Positions 8,030-16,227 of a stretch of DNA of 64,000 bases are shown here, in pieces (the stretch's first letter is position 1; each line of letters starts with the position of its first letter). A program made the position numbers and the translations under genes. The stretch is from Polyangiaceae bacterium. GTDB lineage: Bacteria > Myxococcota_A > Polyangia > Polyangiales > Polyangiaceae. The stretch is from NCBI GenBank assembly GCA_041389725.1, contig JAWKRG010000014.1, positions 1 through 64,000 on the forward strand, given 5' to 3'. The notes under the pieces were generated by a model, which was not told where the DNA came from, searched no databases, and was given only the letters and a program-made list of their open reading frames with translations.

Positions 8030-9187
8030 TCAGTTGTACCAAGTGCACTTGCCTGCCACGCAGCCGCAGCCCTTGACGTTCATCGGTGCAGTGCACTCGC
8101 AAGTGCTGATGCCGCTGCCGAGGGCGGGGTTGTAGCAGAGCTCACCGCCGCAGCCGCCGCCGAGGCAGTCGGCGTCGGTGCTGCAAGCGTCGTTCGAGTT
8201 CTTCACGCACTGACCGCTGGCGGGGGTGCGGGTTTCCTTGCACTGGGCTTGGTAGTCGGCGCAGCAGTCCTTGTATTTCTCGCACAGGCTGTCGCAGTAG
8301 CAGCTCTTGTCCGGGCTCGGAGCGCCGCAGTTGCCGGCGCAGCTGTTCTGAGCGGGCGGTTCGTTGCACTTACAGACCTCGCAGCCGCTCGCGTCTTTCT
8401 GGAAACCGTACGGGCAGTACAGCTCGCACATCACCGGGGAGCAGCCAGCCTTGGGAATGCACACGCCTGAGCAATCCGCGCCCCCGTTGTTCGGGTCGCA
8501 GCTGTCATCGGGGTCGTCCACGCAGTCGTAGCCGTCCGGGCAGGGCAGATTGGCGAAACCGCCGCACATCGTCTTGGGCTTGCAGATCCCGCCGCAGTCC
8601 GCGCCGCCGTTGTTCGGATCGCAATTGTCGCTAGGATCGTCGACGCAGATCTGGCCGCTGGGGCACGGCAGGTTGGCGATGCCGCCGCAGGTCTTGGTCT
8701 GACACTCACCCATGTGGTCGTAGCGGTCGAAGACGCAGCCGCTCGGTGAGTACTGCGTCTTTCCGTTGCAATCGCAGTAGGGCGTGATCACCGCGGTGCA
8801 CGCGATGTTGGTCGGCTTCGCCTTGCACTCGCCCTGGGAGCCGCAGCCCGCCGCGGCGTGGCAGTACTCCCCGGTCTTGCAGTCCGCGCTGGAATCACAC
8901 TTCACCGTGGCGCCGATGCCGCACGAGGCTTCCGCGTCGGTGCAGCAGTCGCCGTACTTCACGCAGGCGGTGTCGCACCAGCACTTGCCCTTGCTCTTGC
9001 CGCCGCAATAGTTCTTGTTGCCGTCGATGCACTTGCCGCTCAGGCTGTCGGCCTTGCCGATGGTCGTGCGTCGCTCGTCCTGCTGGGTGCCACTGCCGGG
9101 AGTGGTGCCGTCGTCGGAGCTGGAGCAACCGAGGAACGGAACCGCGACTGCTGCTGCGAGTGCGAGTCCCCAAATCGTGCGCGTCAT
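8030..9187 (-). CDS. Cys-rich lipoprotein with two somatomedin-B-like modules
   Basis: Secreted lipoprotein of 385 aa. The signal peptide ends at VPFLGC (Cys21) and a short Ser/Gly linker follows. Residues about 53-89 and 283-316 match the somatomedin B pattern (C-x3-C-G ... C-x-C-D-x2-C ... D-C-C-x-D ... C), for example CYCDSLCEKYKDCC. Between them are two near-identical modules of about 38 residues, each running GG(I/F)ANLPCP ... CDPNNGGADC, and an antistasin-like piece (CELYCPYGFQ ... GCEVCKC). All these fold through disulfides, so export and oxidation are implied. The start at 9187 is chosen for the signal peptide and the upstream GGGAGG. It may bind partners or inhibit proteases at the surface; the function is unknown. 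Confidence 0.85.
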   Translation of the reverse strand: MTRTIWGLALAAAVAVPFLGCSSSDDGTTPGSGTQQDERRTTIGKADSLSGKCIDGNKNYCGGKSKGKCWCDTACVKYGDCCTDAEASCGIGATVKCDSSADCKTGEYCHAAAGCGSQGECKAKPTNIACTAVITPYCDCNGKTQYSPSGCVFDRYDHMGECQTKTCGGIANLPCPSGQICVDDPSDNCDPNNGGADCGGICKPKTMCGGFANLPCPDGYDCVDDPDDSCDPNNGGADCSGVCIPKAGCSPVMCELYCPYGFQKDASGCEVCKCNEPPAQNSCAGNCGAPSPDKSCYCDSLCEKYKDCCADYQAQCKETRTPASGQCVKNSNDACSTDADCLGGGCGGELCYNPALGSGISTCECTAPMNVKGCGCVAGKCTWYN

Positions 9188-9396
9188 GACGACCTCCCTT
9201 TGTCCGAGCGACCTGTAGGGCCGTGTAGGTTCTGCAGAGACAATGTCGGAGGATTGGACCTCTGTCAAAGGGTTACGTTGCAGCGGGAATTTGGCAGCGA
9301 GAGCGGAGCCGCGCCGGCCGTCCGGGCGACACAGCTCATGACATCGGTTATCCAGGATGAGGTCGCTCTACCGCCGCGGCGACGAAAGGGGACCGC

Positions 9397-11031
9397 ATGC
9401 ACCAGGCAGCCAGCGCCACCAACCGAACACCCGCCAGCATTGCTCGATTCTCCCAGCTGCAGGATCGCGTACCGATCCACGCCGTCGTCGCCAACGTGGA
9501 CCTCGTGGTCATTCGTCTGGGGCAGAAGGTGAGCGTACTGTACGGCCGCTGTTTGCATCGTGGCGCACTGATGTCTGACGGCCATGTCGAAGGTGACAAC
9601 CTGATCTGCGGACTGCATGGCTGGGACTACCGCTTGGACACCGGCGTCAGCGAGTACAACAACGCCGAAGCGCTCGCGAAGTTCTCCGCCTGGGTCGAAG
9701 ACGACGAGGTCTTCGTGGATCGGAAGGAAGTGGAGCGCTGGGTTCAGCAACACCCTCAACCCTACAAGCGGGAGCAGTACCTGGGCCTGTACCAAGATCC
9801 CCATGGCATTCCCGACGAAGACGTGAACGGCTACATCCAATCGCTCGCGCGCGAAGGGCTGACCCGGTTCGGGCATCACGGCCCGATCAGTGCCATGGGA
9901 GTGGGCCGGACCGAGCTGCCGGCCTGGAAGGATCTGCAGATCCTCACCGCGCAGCTGTGGAAGCAACCGCTGCTCGATGACGTGGCCGTGGCCACGGAAC
10001 TGATCCTGGGGCCGCGAGCCCGCAAGCCACTGGCGCTGAAGATCCCAATCTTCGTGAGCGACATGTCCTTCGGCGCGCTCAGCGAAGAGGCGAAGGTCGC
10101 CCTGGCGCTCGGAGCAGAGAAGGCCGGCACGGGGATCTGCTCCGGAGAAGGCGGCATGCTGCCCGAGGAACAGGCAGCCAACTCGCGCTACTTCTACGAA
10201 CTCGCGTCCGGGCGCTTCGGTTGGGCCCTGGACAAGGTCAAACACTGCCAAGCGTTCCACTTCAAGGCAGGCCAAGGCGCGAAGACCGGGACCGGCGGGC
10301 ACCTGCCCGGCATCAAGGTCAAGGGCAAGATCGCTGAAGTGCGCGGCCTGCAGGAAGGTGAACCAGCGGTGAGTCCCGCGACCTTCGCGGATCTGAGGAC
10401 GCCCGAGGACTACCGGCGGGTTGCCGACGAAGTGCGCGACGTCGCGGCGGGCATTCCCGTTGGCTTCAAACTGTCTGCGCAGCACATCGAACGCGATCTG
10501 GACTTCGCTCTGGCCGCGTCTGCGGACTACGTGATTCTGGATGGGCGAGGGGGTGGCACCGGCGCCGCACCGACGATCTTCAAAGAGAACATCTCGGTAC
10601 CGACCATGGCAGCCATCGCGCGCGCGCGGCGGCACCTGGATGCCCGCGGCCGTCGGGACGTGACGCTGATTGCGACGGGTGGATTGCGCACCGAGTCGGA
10701 TTTCGTAAAGGCAATGGCACTCGGTGCCGATGGCGTCGCCATCAGTAACAGCGCGCTTCAGGCCATCGGCTGCCTGGGCATGCGCGCCTGTCACACGAAC
10801 AACTGCCCTGTGGGCATCGCGACGCAGAAGGACCACCTTCGCAAGCGTCTCATCGTGGAAGAGAGCGCAAGTCGTCTGGCTCGCTATCTGGCCGCAACCG
10901 TCGAACTGATGCAGGTGCTGGCGCGGGCTTGCGGTCACGACCGGCTTGGCGGCTTTTGCTTGGACGACCTGACGACCTACAAGCGCGAGATCGCGGATCT
11001 GACTGGCGTCGCCTTCGGCGGCGCCACTTGA
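9397..11031 (+). CDS. Rieske [2Fe-2S] / glutamate synthase-like FMN fusion protein
   Basis: Oxidoreductase of 544 aa combining two redox domains. The N-terminal Rieske domain has the ligand pairs C52-x-H54 and C71-x2-H74 (CLHRGA ... CGLHGWDY). The remainder is the FMN-binding synthase domain of the GltB family, with GHLPGIKVKGKIAEVRG, DGRGGGTGAAP and the ACHTNNCPVGIATQ cluster segment, whose cysteines fit the C-x5-C-x4-C [3Fe-4S] pattern. The amidotransferase domain of full-length GltB is absent, so it does not generate ammonia from glutamine itself. The Rieske domain could feed electrons to the FMN or [3Fe-4S] centre. The substrate is unknown. It stands alone, converging on the SDR gene with a 30-bp gap. 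Confidence 0.92.
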   Translation: MHQAASATNRTPASIARFSQLQDRVPIHAVVANVDLVVIRLGQKVSVLYGRCLHRGALMSDGHVEGDNLICGLHGWDYRLDTGVSEYNNAEALAKFSAWVEDDEVFVDRKEVERWVQQHPQPYKREQYLGLYQDPHGIPDEDVNGYIQSLAREGLTRFGHHGPISAMGVGRTELPAWKDLQILTAQLWKQPLLDDVAVATELILGPRARKPLALKIPIFVSDMSFGALSEEAKVALALGAEKAGTGICSGEGGMLPEEQAANSRYFYELASGRFGWALDKVKHCQAFHFKAGQGAKTGTGGHLPGIKVKGKIAEVRGLQEGEPAVSPATFADLRTPEDYRRVADEVRDVAAGIPVGFKLSAQHIERDLDFALAASADYVILDGRGGGTGAAPTIFKENISVPTMAAIARARRHLDARGRRDVTLIATGGLRTESDFVKAMALGADGVAISNSALQAIGCLGMRACHTNNCPVGIATQKDHLRKRLIVEESASRLARYLAATVELMQVLARACGHDRLGGFCLDDLTTYKREIADLTGVAFGGAT

Positions 11032-11061
11032 TCGAATGCATCGTGGCGGTGCGGCTGCGGT

Positions 11062-11799
11062 TCAGGTGTCGAAACGTTCGACGCGCGCCAAGGCTCGGCC
11101 GCCGTCCACGCGGATCTCCTCACCGGTGACGTAGCTGGCCTCCGCCAGGTAGCGCACCGCGCGAGCCACGTCTTCCGGGGTGCCGACGCGACCCAGGGGC
11201 GTGCTTTGGGTCAAGCGTGCGGCCGCTTCGCCGCTCATCTGCGGTGGTGGCAACACCGTGCCGGGTGCGACGGCGTTCACTCGCACTTCGGGAGCGAGTT
11301 CCAGCGCCAGCGTGGACATCAACTGTCGTAAGCCACCCTTTGCCACCACGTAGGGCAGGTAGTTGCGGAACGGCGCAGTCGCGCTGGAGCAGGTGATGAA
11401 CACGATGCAGCCGTGGCTAGTTTTCAGGTGTGGTGCCGCAGCAAGGGACAGCCATAACGCGCTCGACAGGTTGAGCTCGAGGGCGCGCTGCCATCGTTCC
11501 TCGTCGACCTCGTCGAGGGGAGTGCGAACGAACTCGGCGGCGCTCGGCACGAGTAGCTCGAGCCCGCCTAGTGCCCGAACACTTTCTTCCACGACCTTTC
11601 GACACGCGGGCGCCTCACGCAAGTCGGCGCTCACCGTGACTGCACGCGTTCCGACGGCGCGCACTTCCTCGGCCGTGGCGGCCGCCGCGCTGTCACTGGA
11701 ACGATAGTGAATCGCCAGGTCGTAGCCGGCGCGAGCAAGTTCCAGGGCGATGCTTCGCCCCACGCGAGTGGCGGCGCCGGTGACCAGGGCGCGCTTCAC
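11062..11799 (-). CDS. short-chain dehydrogenase/reductase
   Basis: NAD(P)-dependent SDR of 245 aa, cytoplasmic. The Rossmann nucleotide-binding segment is ALVTGAATRVGRSIA at the N-terminus, and catalytic residues lie in FITCSSATAPF (Ser) and YVVAKGGL (Tyr-x3-Lys). The C-terminus GEEIRVDGGRAL is typical. TGAATRVGR at the nucleotide loop resembles pteridine reductase and FolM-like SDRs, so reduction of a pterin or quinonoid substrate is possible. The GTG start at 11797-11799 overlaps the TGA of the upstream lipoprotein gene as GTGA, implying translational coupling. A much longer in-frame reading through the upstream gene is not credible. Confidence 0.9.
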   Translation of the reverse strand: MKRALVTGAATRVGRSIALELARAGYDLAIHYRSSDSAAAATAEEVRAVGTRAVTVSADLREAPACRKVVEESVRALGGLELLVPSAAEFVRTPLDEVDEERWQRALELNLSSALWLSLAAAPHLKTSHGCIVFITCSSATAPFRNYLPYVVAKGGLRQLMSTLALELAPEVRVNAVAPGTVLPPPQMSGEAAARLTQSTPLGRVGTPEDVARAVRYLAEASYVTGEEIRVDGGRALARVERFDT

Positions 11800-12509
11800 A
11801 ACGAAAACGAAACCTTGGCCGGCCAGCTCCCCGGCTTCGGGAATTCCGCGCCCATCAGGGTTTCCACCAGACAGTCCACGGCAGCCTCGCCGCGCTCGTC
11901 GGGTGGGGTGACGCCAACGGCCAGCGCGCGGCCGTCGGTCTTGACGTAGAGCGTGACCTCGTAGCTTCCCGGTGCAGACGACTTGCACTGCGAGATCTCC
12001 GAGCGCTTGGCGTCGAGGGTCTCGCTCACCTTGTCCGCGCTCCATTCTTCCGCGGGGCGCACGTCGTTCGGGGGATCGAAATCGAAGCTGTTGCGCGCGA
12101 TGCCGACCTTGCCCCCCACCGGCGCGGGCCATTCCTTGCTCTGAAGCACGCCGAGCATGCACTTTTCCGTGTCGCGATCGCCGATCGTGGAGCGCTCCAG
12201 GTGGGCATGACTCACGCGGCCACTCTGATCCACCTTGACGAAGAAGGCGACGCCGCCACCAATGAACTCCACGCGACGGGCGCCTTGGCCCAGGCAGCCC
12301 TGCAGCTCCTTGATGCTCTTCTCGAACACCTTCGTGACCTTGCCCTCGTCCAGCGCGCCCACCTCTGCACTCACGTCCAGCTGAGTCCCGGTACCGGGAC
12401 CGTCGTCCTGCTCTTCGATCTCCGTGGGAGCCTTGACGGGTTTGTCCCCGCCACCGCATGCGAGCGGGAACAGGGTGGCGAGCGACAGGACAGCGCGAAG
12501 GGCCTTCAT
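11796..12509 (-). CDS. lipoprotein with AgmX/PglI-like C-terminal domain
   Basis: Lipoprotein of 237 aa. The signal peptide ends at LFPLACGGG and a charged spacer follows. The C-terminal two thirds resemble the AgmX/PglI C-terminal domain found in myxobacterial gliding-motility and envelope proteins: a KELQGCLGQG helix, FFVKVDQSGRVSHAHLERST, and the CMLGVLQSKEWPAP stretch. This fold is related to the TonB C-terminus. An ATG at 12509 is preferred over the upstream TTG at 12518. The gene overlaps the SDR by 4 bases. A second protein of this type, without lipidation, is encoded at 36397-37533. Function unknown; envelope scaffold or energy-transducer-like role inferred. Confidence 0.78.
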   Translation of the reverse strand: MKALRAVLSLATLFPLACGGGDKPVKAPTEIEEQDDGPGTGTQLDVSAEVGALDEGKVTKVFEKSIKELQGCLGQGARRVEFIGGGVAFFVKVDQSGRVSHAHLERSTIGDRDTEKCMLGVLQSKEWPAPVGGKVGIARNSFDFDPPNDVRPAEEWSADKVSETLDAKRSEISQCKSSAPGSYEVTLYVKTDGRALAVGVTPPDERGEAAVDCLVETLMGAEFPKPGSWPAKVSFSL

Positions 12510-12607
12510 CGTTGCCAATGGTATTCGCGCCGCTCAGGCCAAGACAAGAGTGGACGCGGCCGCCGCGGTTTCAGCGCGTGCGTGGACGGAGAGCGTTGGG
12601 GGGGCGC

Positions 12608-13363
12608 TCACGAAAGCCCCCACTTGCGGCGCATGCGGCGTTCCACGCTCGCGAGCAGCAGATTCTCGAAGGCCAGGCCTAGGAGCACGATGGTGATCAT
12701 CGTGGCCATGACGCGCGCCATGTCGCCCAGCTCTCGCCCCACGTGCATGACTTGGCCCAGCCCGCCGGCAACGAACAAGAGCTCGCCGGCCATCAGCGCT
12801 CGCCAGGCGTAGCTCCAGCCGATGCGTAGGCCCGTCAGCGTTCCGGGCAAGGCCGCCGGCAGCACCACGTGCCACCACAAGCTCCAGCCAGAGAGGCCCA
12901 TGTTCGCCGCGGCGCGCAGCCACAGCTTGGGGATGCCCAAGACCGCGTCGCGCACGGCCAACGCGACGGTCCCGAGCGTGGCCAGTACCACCACGAACAA
13001 GATGGCGCGCTCGTTCAGACCGAACCACACCAGCGCCAGCGGCATCCAGCAGATGCTGGGAAGCGGTTGAAGACCCGCGACCAGGGAGCCACACAGTCCG
13101 GCGACGGTCTTCGAGCGTCCCATGGCGATACCGAGCAGAACGCCGGCGGCGCTCGATAACCCGTAGCCCAACAGTAGGCGCCGCAGACTCGTGACGATGG
13201 CGGCGCCAAGTGTGCCGTCGCCCAAACCGTCGACCAACGACGCAAGCACAGTGACAGGCCCGGGCAACACGTAGGTGGGCAACACGCCCAGGGTCACGAT
13301 CAGCTGCCAAACTGCAAGAGGCAGTGCGATGGCGCTCGCACGCAACAGCAGCGCGCGACTCAT
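12608..13363 (-). CDS. ABC transporter permease, SsuC/TauC type
   Basis: Inner-membrane permease of 251 aa for a nitrate/sulfonate/taurine-type importer. About six hydrophobic segments are visible, starting with ALPLAVWQLIVTLGVLP and ending with ITIVLLGLAFENLL. The EAA-type cytoplasmic loop, which contacts the ATPase, is AAANMGLSGWSLWWHVVLP, as in the SsuC family. Its ATG overlaps the stop of the substrate-binding gene as ATGA, so the two are coupled. No ATPase gene follows: downstream is the lipoprotein at 12509. The pair must use an ATPase encoded elsewhere, or the operon is degenerate. Confidence 0.92.
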   Translation of the reverse strand: MSRALLLRASAIALPLAVWQLIVTLGVLPTYVLPGPVTVLASLVDGLGDGTLGAAIVTSLRRLLLGYGLSSAAGVLLGIAMGRSKTVAGLCGSLVAGLQPLPSICWMPLALVWFGLNERAILFVVVLATLGTVALAVRDAVLGIPKLWLRAAANMGLSGWSLWWHVVLPAALPGTLTGLRIGWSYAWRALMAGELLFVAGGLGQVMHVGRELGDMARVMATMITIVLLGLAFENLLLASVERRMRRKWGLS

Positions 13364-14316
13364 GGGCTGACCACCAGACCGTCGAGGGAGCCTTGGGGCA
13401 GAAAGCCCGCGCCGCGCGCGTCGTCGGCCAGGCGCTCCAGGGCGCGCGGGGTGAGAGTGTCGCTGACGCTCAGGTGCTTCCACGCGGCCGCCGCCACTTC
13501 GGGAGGCACTTGGCGGCCTGCGCGGACGCGCATGGCGGTCAGAGCGGTGCTCAGCGCTTCGCCAGGCTGCTCACGGCTGAGGCGCACTTCCGCCCTATGA
13601 GCCGCGAGCAGTCGTTTGACCGCGTCGGGGTGGGCGCGAAGGTAACTGGTGCGCACTGCAACGACCGTCGCCGGGTACTGCCCCTGCGGCCAGGTGTCCG
13701 CTTCCTCGACCAACGTCTTGGCGTTGCCTTGCGCCAACAGTTGCGCGACCAGCGGCTCACTGACCCATGCGCCGTCGAGCTCACCCTGTGCGAAGAGGGA
13801 CAAGATGAACGGCGTCGACAGCGGCAGCACCGTCACGTCTCCGCCTTCGCTCGACGTTCGGAGTTGCTGTGATCGCAAATAGCGGCGCAACGCGATGTCC
13901 TGAGTGCTCGCGATCTGCGGCGTGGCGATCTTCTTGCCCGCCAGATCGCGGGCGGAATCGATGTTGCGGTCTGCACGGACCACTAGAGCCGAGCCGCCTC
14001 GCGCCGCTTCCGTGAGGATGCGCACGTCGCCTTTGGAGCGCACGAAGGCGTTGATGGCAGGGTTTGGACCCAGGTACGCCGCGTCGAGCTCGCCCGCGAA
14101 CATCGCTTCCACCGCCGCGTTGCCGTACTCGAAGGCGCGCGGCTCCAGGCGCGTCTCGCCCAGCGCCGATTGGAAGCGCCCGCTCTCGATACCGGTCAGC
14201 GCGGGCGCGTGGGTCAGGCGCGCGAAGAAGCCGAGTCGCAGCACGGCCTCGCCGTCCTCCTCGCGGGGGGCGCACGCGGTCAGCCCGACGAGCAGGAGCG
14301 CCAATAAAAGACGCAT
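13360..14316 (-). CDS. ABC transporter substrate-binding lipoprotein, SsuA/TauA type
   Basis: Periplasmic binding component of 318 aa, probably lipid-anchored (lipobox VGLTAC, Cys near residue 15). The order of elements matches NitT/TauT binding proteins: LRLGFFARLTHAPALTGIE, then AAVEAMFAGELDAAYLGPNPAI, then ALVVRADRNIDSARDLAGKKIATP, then LDGAWVSEPL. The ligand is likely an alkanesulfonate, taurine or similar anion; sequence alone does not decide. First gene of a two-gene operon with the permease. A strong promoter-like sequence lies directly upstream, with the -10 only 12 nt from the ATG. Confidence 0.92.
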   Translation of the reverse strand: MRLLLALLLVGLTACAPREEDGEAVLRLGFFARLTHAPALTGIESGRFQSALGETRLEPRAFEYGNAAVEAMFAGELDAAYLGPNPAINAFVRSKGDVRILTEAARGGSALVVRADRNIDSARDLAGKKIATPQIASTQDIALRRYLRSQQLRTSSEGGDVTVLPLSTPFILSLFAQGELDGAWVSEPLVAQLLAQGNAKTLVEEADTWPQGQYPATVVAVRTSYLRAHPDAVKRLLAAHRAEVRLSREQPGEALSTALTAMRVRAGRQVPPEVAAAAWKHLSVSDTLTPRALERLADDARGAGFLPQGSLDGLVVSP

Positions 14317-14319
14317 CGG

Positions 14320-14357
14320 ATATATGCGTATATAGACGCTATCTAGCCGAAGTCAAA
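14320..14357 (-). promoter_or_regulatory. promoter and overlapping palindrome for the SsuA/SsuC-like operon
   Basis: On the minus strand TTTGAC (14352-14357) and TATATA (14329-14334) are spaced by 17 nt, close to the sigma-70 consensus. The near-palindrome ATATATGCGTATATA (14320-14334 on the plus strand) overlaps the -10. The start codon is at 14314-14316, so the untranslated leader would be only a few bases. A repressor binding the palindrome would block the -10. The promoter call is by pattern; the operator is inferred. Confidence 0.6.
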
Positions 14358-14394
14358 GGGTTTGCCGGATCGGTCAGGAAAACGCTGACCGAAG

Positions 14395-14835
14395 TCACTC
14401 GAAGTCCGGCACCTTGCAGTTCCAGCCGCGGCAGGCGACGACGTTCAAGTCCATGGGCGGATTCTTCGCTTCGGACCAGCAGCCGTCGCCACTGGTGTCG
14501 AAGGTTTGGCTGTACGTTCGTCGGGAGGCGGAGCTGCTCCGGAACACCTCGCTCACGAGTTCCTTGCCATCCTTCAGCTTGATGCGCGCGCGGAACAAGT
14601 AGTGATTGCGGCGCTTGGCGCCCGAGTCGTAGGCCTTGGCAGGGGCGTCGAACTTGATCTTGACGCTCACCTCGCAGGCCTTCGCCTTGACGATCAGCCG
14701 GTCGAAGGTGTGCTGGTTCACTCGCACGTTCACGGGCGTGTCCGCCGACCACGGCTTGCCCTCCGCGCTAGCGGCCGAGGCCAAGCCGAGGAGAGCGATG
14801 CAGCCGATCAACGAGATTCCACGAAGGCGGGTCAT
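14395..14835 (-). CDS. secreted hypothetical protein
   Basis: I do not recognise the family. The 146-aa product has a clear signal peptide (TRLRGISLIGCIALLGLASAASA) with an AxA cleavage site, so it is exported. The mature protein is beta-rich and basic (VNVRVNQHTFDRLIVKAKAC, HYLFRARIKLKDGKELVSEVF) and has four cysteines, two in the C-terminal 25 residues (CRGWNC). The start at 14835 is set by the signal peptide; a longer reading to 14973 has no plausible N-terminus. It shares its upstream region with the divergent lyase-like gene, 172 bp between starts. Confidence 0.7.
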   Translation of the reverse strand: MTRLRGISLIGCIALLGLASAASAEGKPWSADTPVNVRVNQHTFDRLIVKAKACEVSVKIKFDAPAKAYDSGAKRRNHYLFRARIKLKDGKELVSEVFRSSSASRRTYSQTFDTSGDGCWSEAKNPPMDLNVVACRGWNCKVPDFE

Positions 14836-15007
14836 GAGTCGATGGTAGCTCACTCTTCGCTGAAGGGGCTCCGCCTCTCGCAATCGCCACGTTGCCAACG
14901 GCTGTGCGAGCTGGGTGCGCAGAAGATCGCGGCCAGAAGGCGCGGGGCCAGAGCAGCGCGCGAATCGTCCCATTGACGATGCCTTCGAGGCCGTTCAGCC
15001 TACGGGT

Positions 15008-16030
15008 ATGCGCGGGTGGATTTGTCTGGGAGTTGCTCTGGGGTTCAGCACGGTGCTCGGCTGTGGCGAAGACGATAGCGGAGCCAGCACCGGCGGTGCA
15101 GGAGGGGCCGCGGGCGGCGGCAGCGGTGGAGCATCCGGCTCCGGCGCCGGTGCCGGAGGAAGTGCCGCGGGCAGTGCGGGTCAGGCGGGAGCGGGCGCAA
15201 CCTCGAGCGGAGGCGCGGCCGGTAACGCGGGCGCAGCGGGCGGCGGAGGCGCAGCGGGTGGCGGCGGCGCGGCGGGCGGCGGCGGAGCGCCTCAGGGCAG
15301 CATGCAGTTCGTTGGGGACTTCGAGTCGGGAACGCTGGCTGGCTGGCTCCCGTCCGGCAATGACACGACCCAAGTCGTCACTTCGCCGGTGCGCAGCGGC
15401 AAGTTCGCCGCGTTCATGCAGGTCGGCCCGACGGACTCGACTCCCTACCGCACCGAACTCACCGCGGGCGACAAGGGCACCTTCTACGACGGAACCGAGT
15501 ACTGGATCGGATTGAGCTTCCGCATGGTGGATTGGGGCGCGACGCTGCCCGCCTGGGCGACGTTGTTCCAAACCCACGCGACTCCGCATGCGCTTTCGGG
15601 CGGGGGCTTCGATTGGTCCTGCAACGCGGGCAAGAACTCGATCACGGTCACGACCAGTGGAGACCAGATGCGGCTCAACGTCGTGGTGAAGCCAGATCAG
15701 TCGAAGCTGCCCGGCACAGCGGCCATCGCGACGGAAGTGTGGAAGGAGCCGTTCACCCTGGGCGTGTGGGTCGATTGGGTGTTCCGCTATCGCCCCTCGA
15801 CGGGAGCGGACGGCATCGTGGAGGCTTGGCGCAATGGCGAGAAGATCTTCAGCCAGATGGGCGCGAACCGCTTCGTTCTCGACAACTGCAACCTGCCCGC
15901 CGCGGCGCAGACCTACATGAAGGTCGGCATCTACCGCGAGATGGCCAACACCTCGACGCAGAAGCTGAACTACGACGAAGTGCGCATCTTCAAAGGCACG
16001 AACGGCTACTCCGCAGTCGCACCCAAGTAG
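15008..16030 (+). CDS. polysaccharide-lyase-like lipoprotein
   Basis: Exported lipoprotein of 340 aa. The signal peptide ends at TVLGCGED, followed by a long Gly/Ala/Ser-rich spacer (about 22-100) typical of myxobacterial surface proteins. The C-terminal 240 residues form a jelly-roll-like domain: FVGDFESGTLAGW, then SGKFAAFMQVGPTDSTPYRTE, then FYDGTEYWIGLSFRMVDWG, ending KVGIYREMANTSTQKLNYDE. This resembles heparin-lyase-like/PL20 polysaccharide lyases (Polysacc_lyase, PF14099). It probably cleaves or binds an acidic polysaccharide outside the cell; catalytic residues were not identified. First of a long series of co-directional secreted-protein genes. Confidence 0.75.
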   Translation: MRGWICLGVALGFSTVLGCGEDDSGASTGGAGGAAGGGSGGASGSGAGAGGSAAGSAGQAGAGATSSGGAAGNAGAAGGGGAAGGGGAAGGGGAPQGSMQFVGDFESGTLAGWLPSGNDTTQVVTSPVRSGKFAAFMQVGPTDSTPYRTELTAGDKGTFYDGTEYWIGLSFRMVDWGATLPAWATLFQTHATPHALSGGGFDWSCNAGKNSITVTTSGDQMRLNVVVKPDQSKLPGTAAIATEVWKEPFTLGVWVDWVFRYRPSTGADGIVEAWRNGEKIFSQMGANRFVLDNCNLPAAAQTYMKVGIYREMANTSTQKLNYDEVRIFKGTNGYSAVAPK

Positions 16031-16227
16031 GTCCTCACGATGGCCGGAGGTCGTCGGGCGCCTCTTCGACGGCCGCCAGGGCCATGTTTGGCAGGTCGCG
16101 GCATGCGAACGCTCCGCTTCACGCCCGAGAGTTCGTGGCTCCGCGATCACACACCCCTGACTACATTGACGGGGTTTCGTGCGTCGCGCACACTGGCTTG
16201 AGAGGTCGTTTGACCGGGAGGGTAACG

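Noticed and set aside
11800..12459. Single 465-aa protein joining the SDR and the lipoprotein
   Set aside because: The upstream part is out of frame with the lipoprotein and lacks any domain; GTG coupling explains the arrangement.
15532..16227. N-terminal extension of the protease into the lyase gene
   Set aside because: The signal peptide begins at 16228 with a good ribosome-binding site; the extension is shadow translation of the lyase gene.
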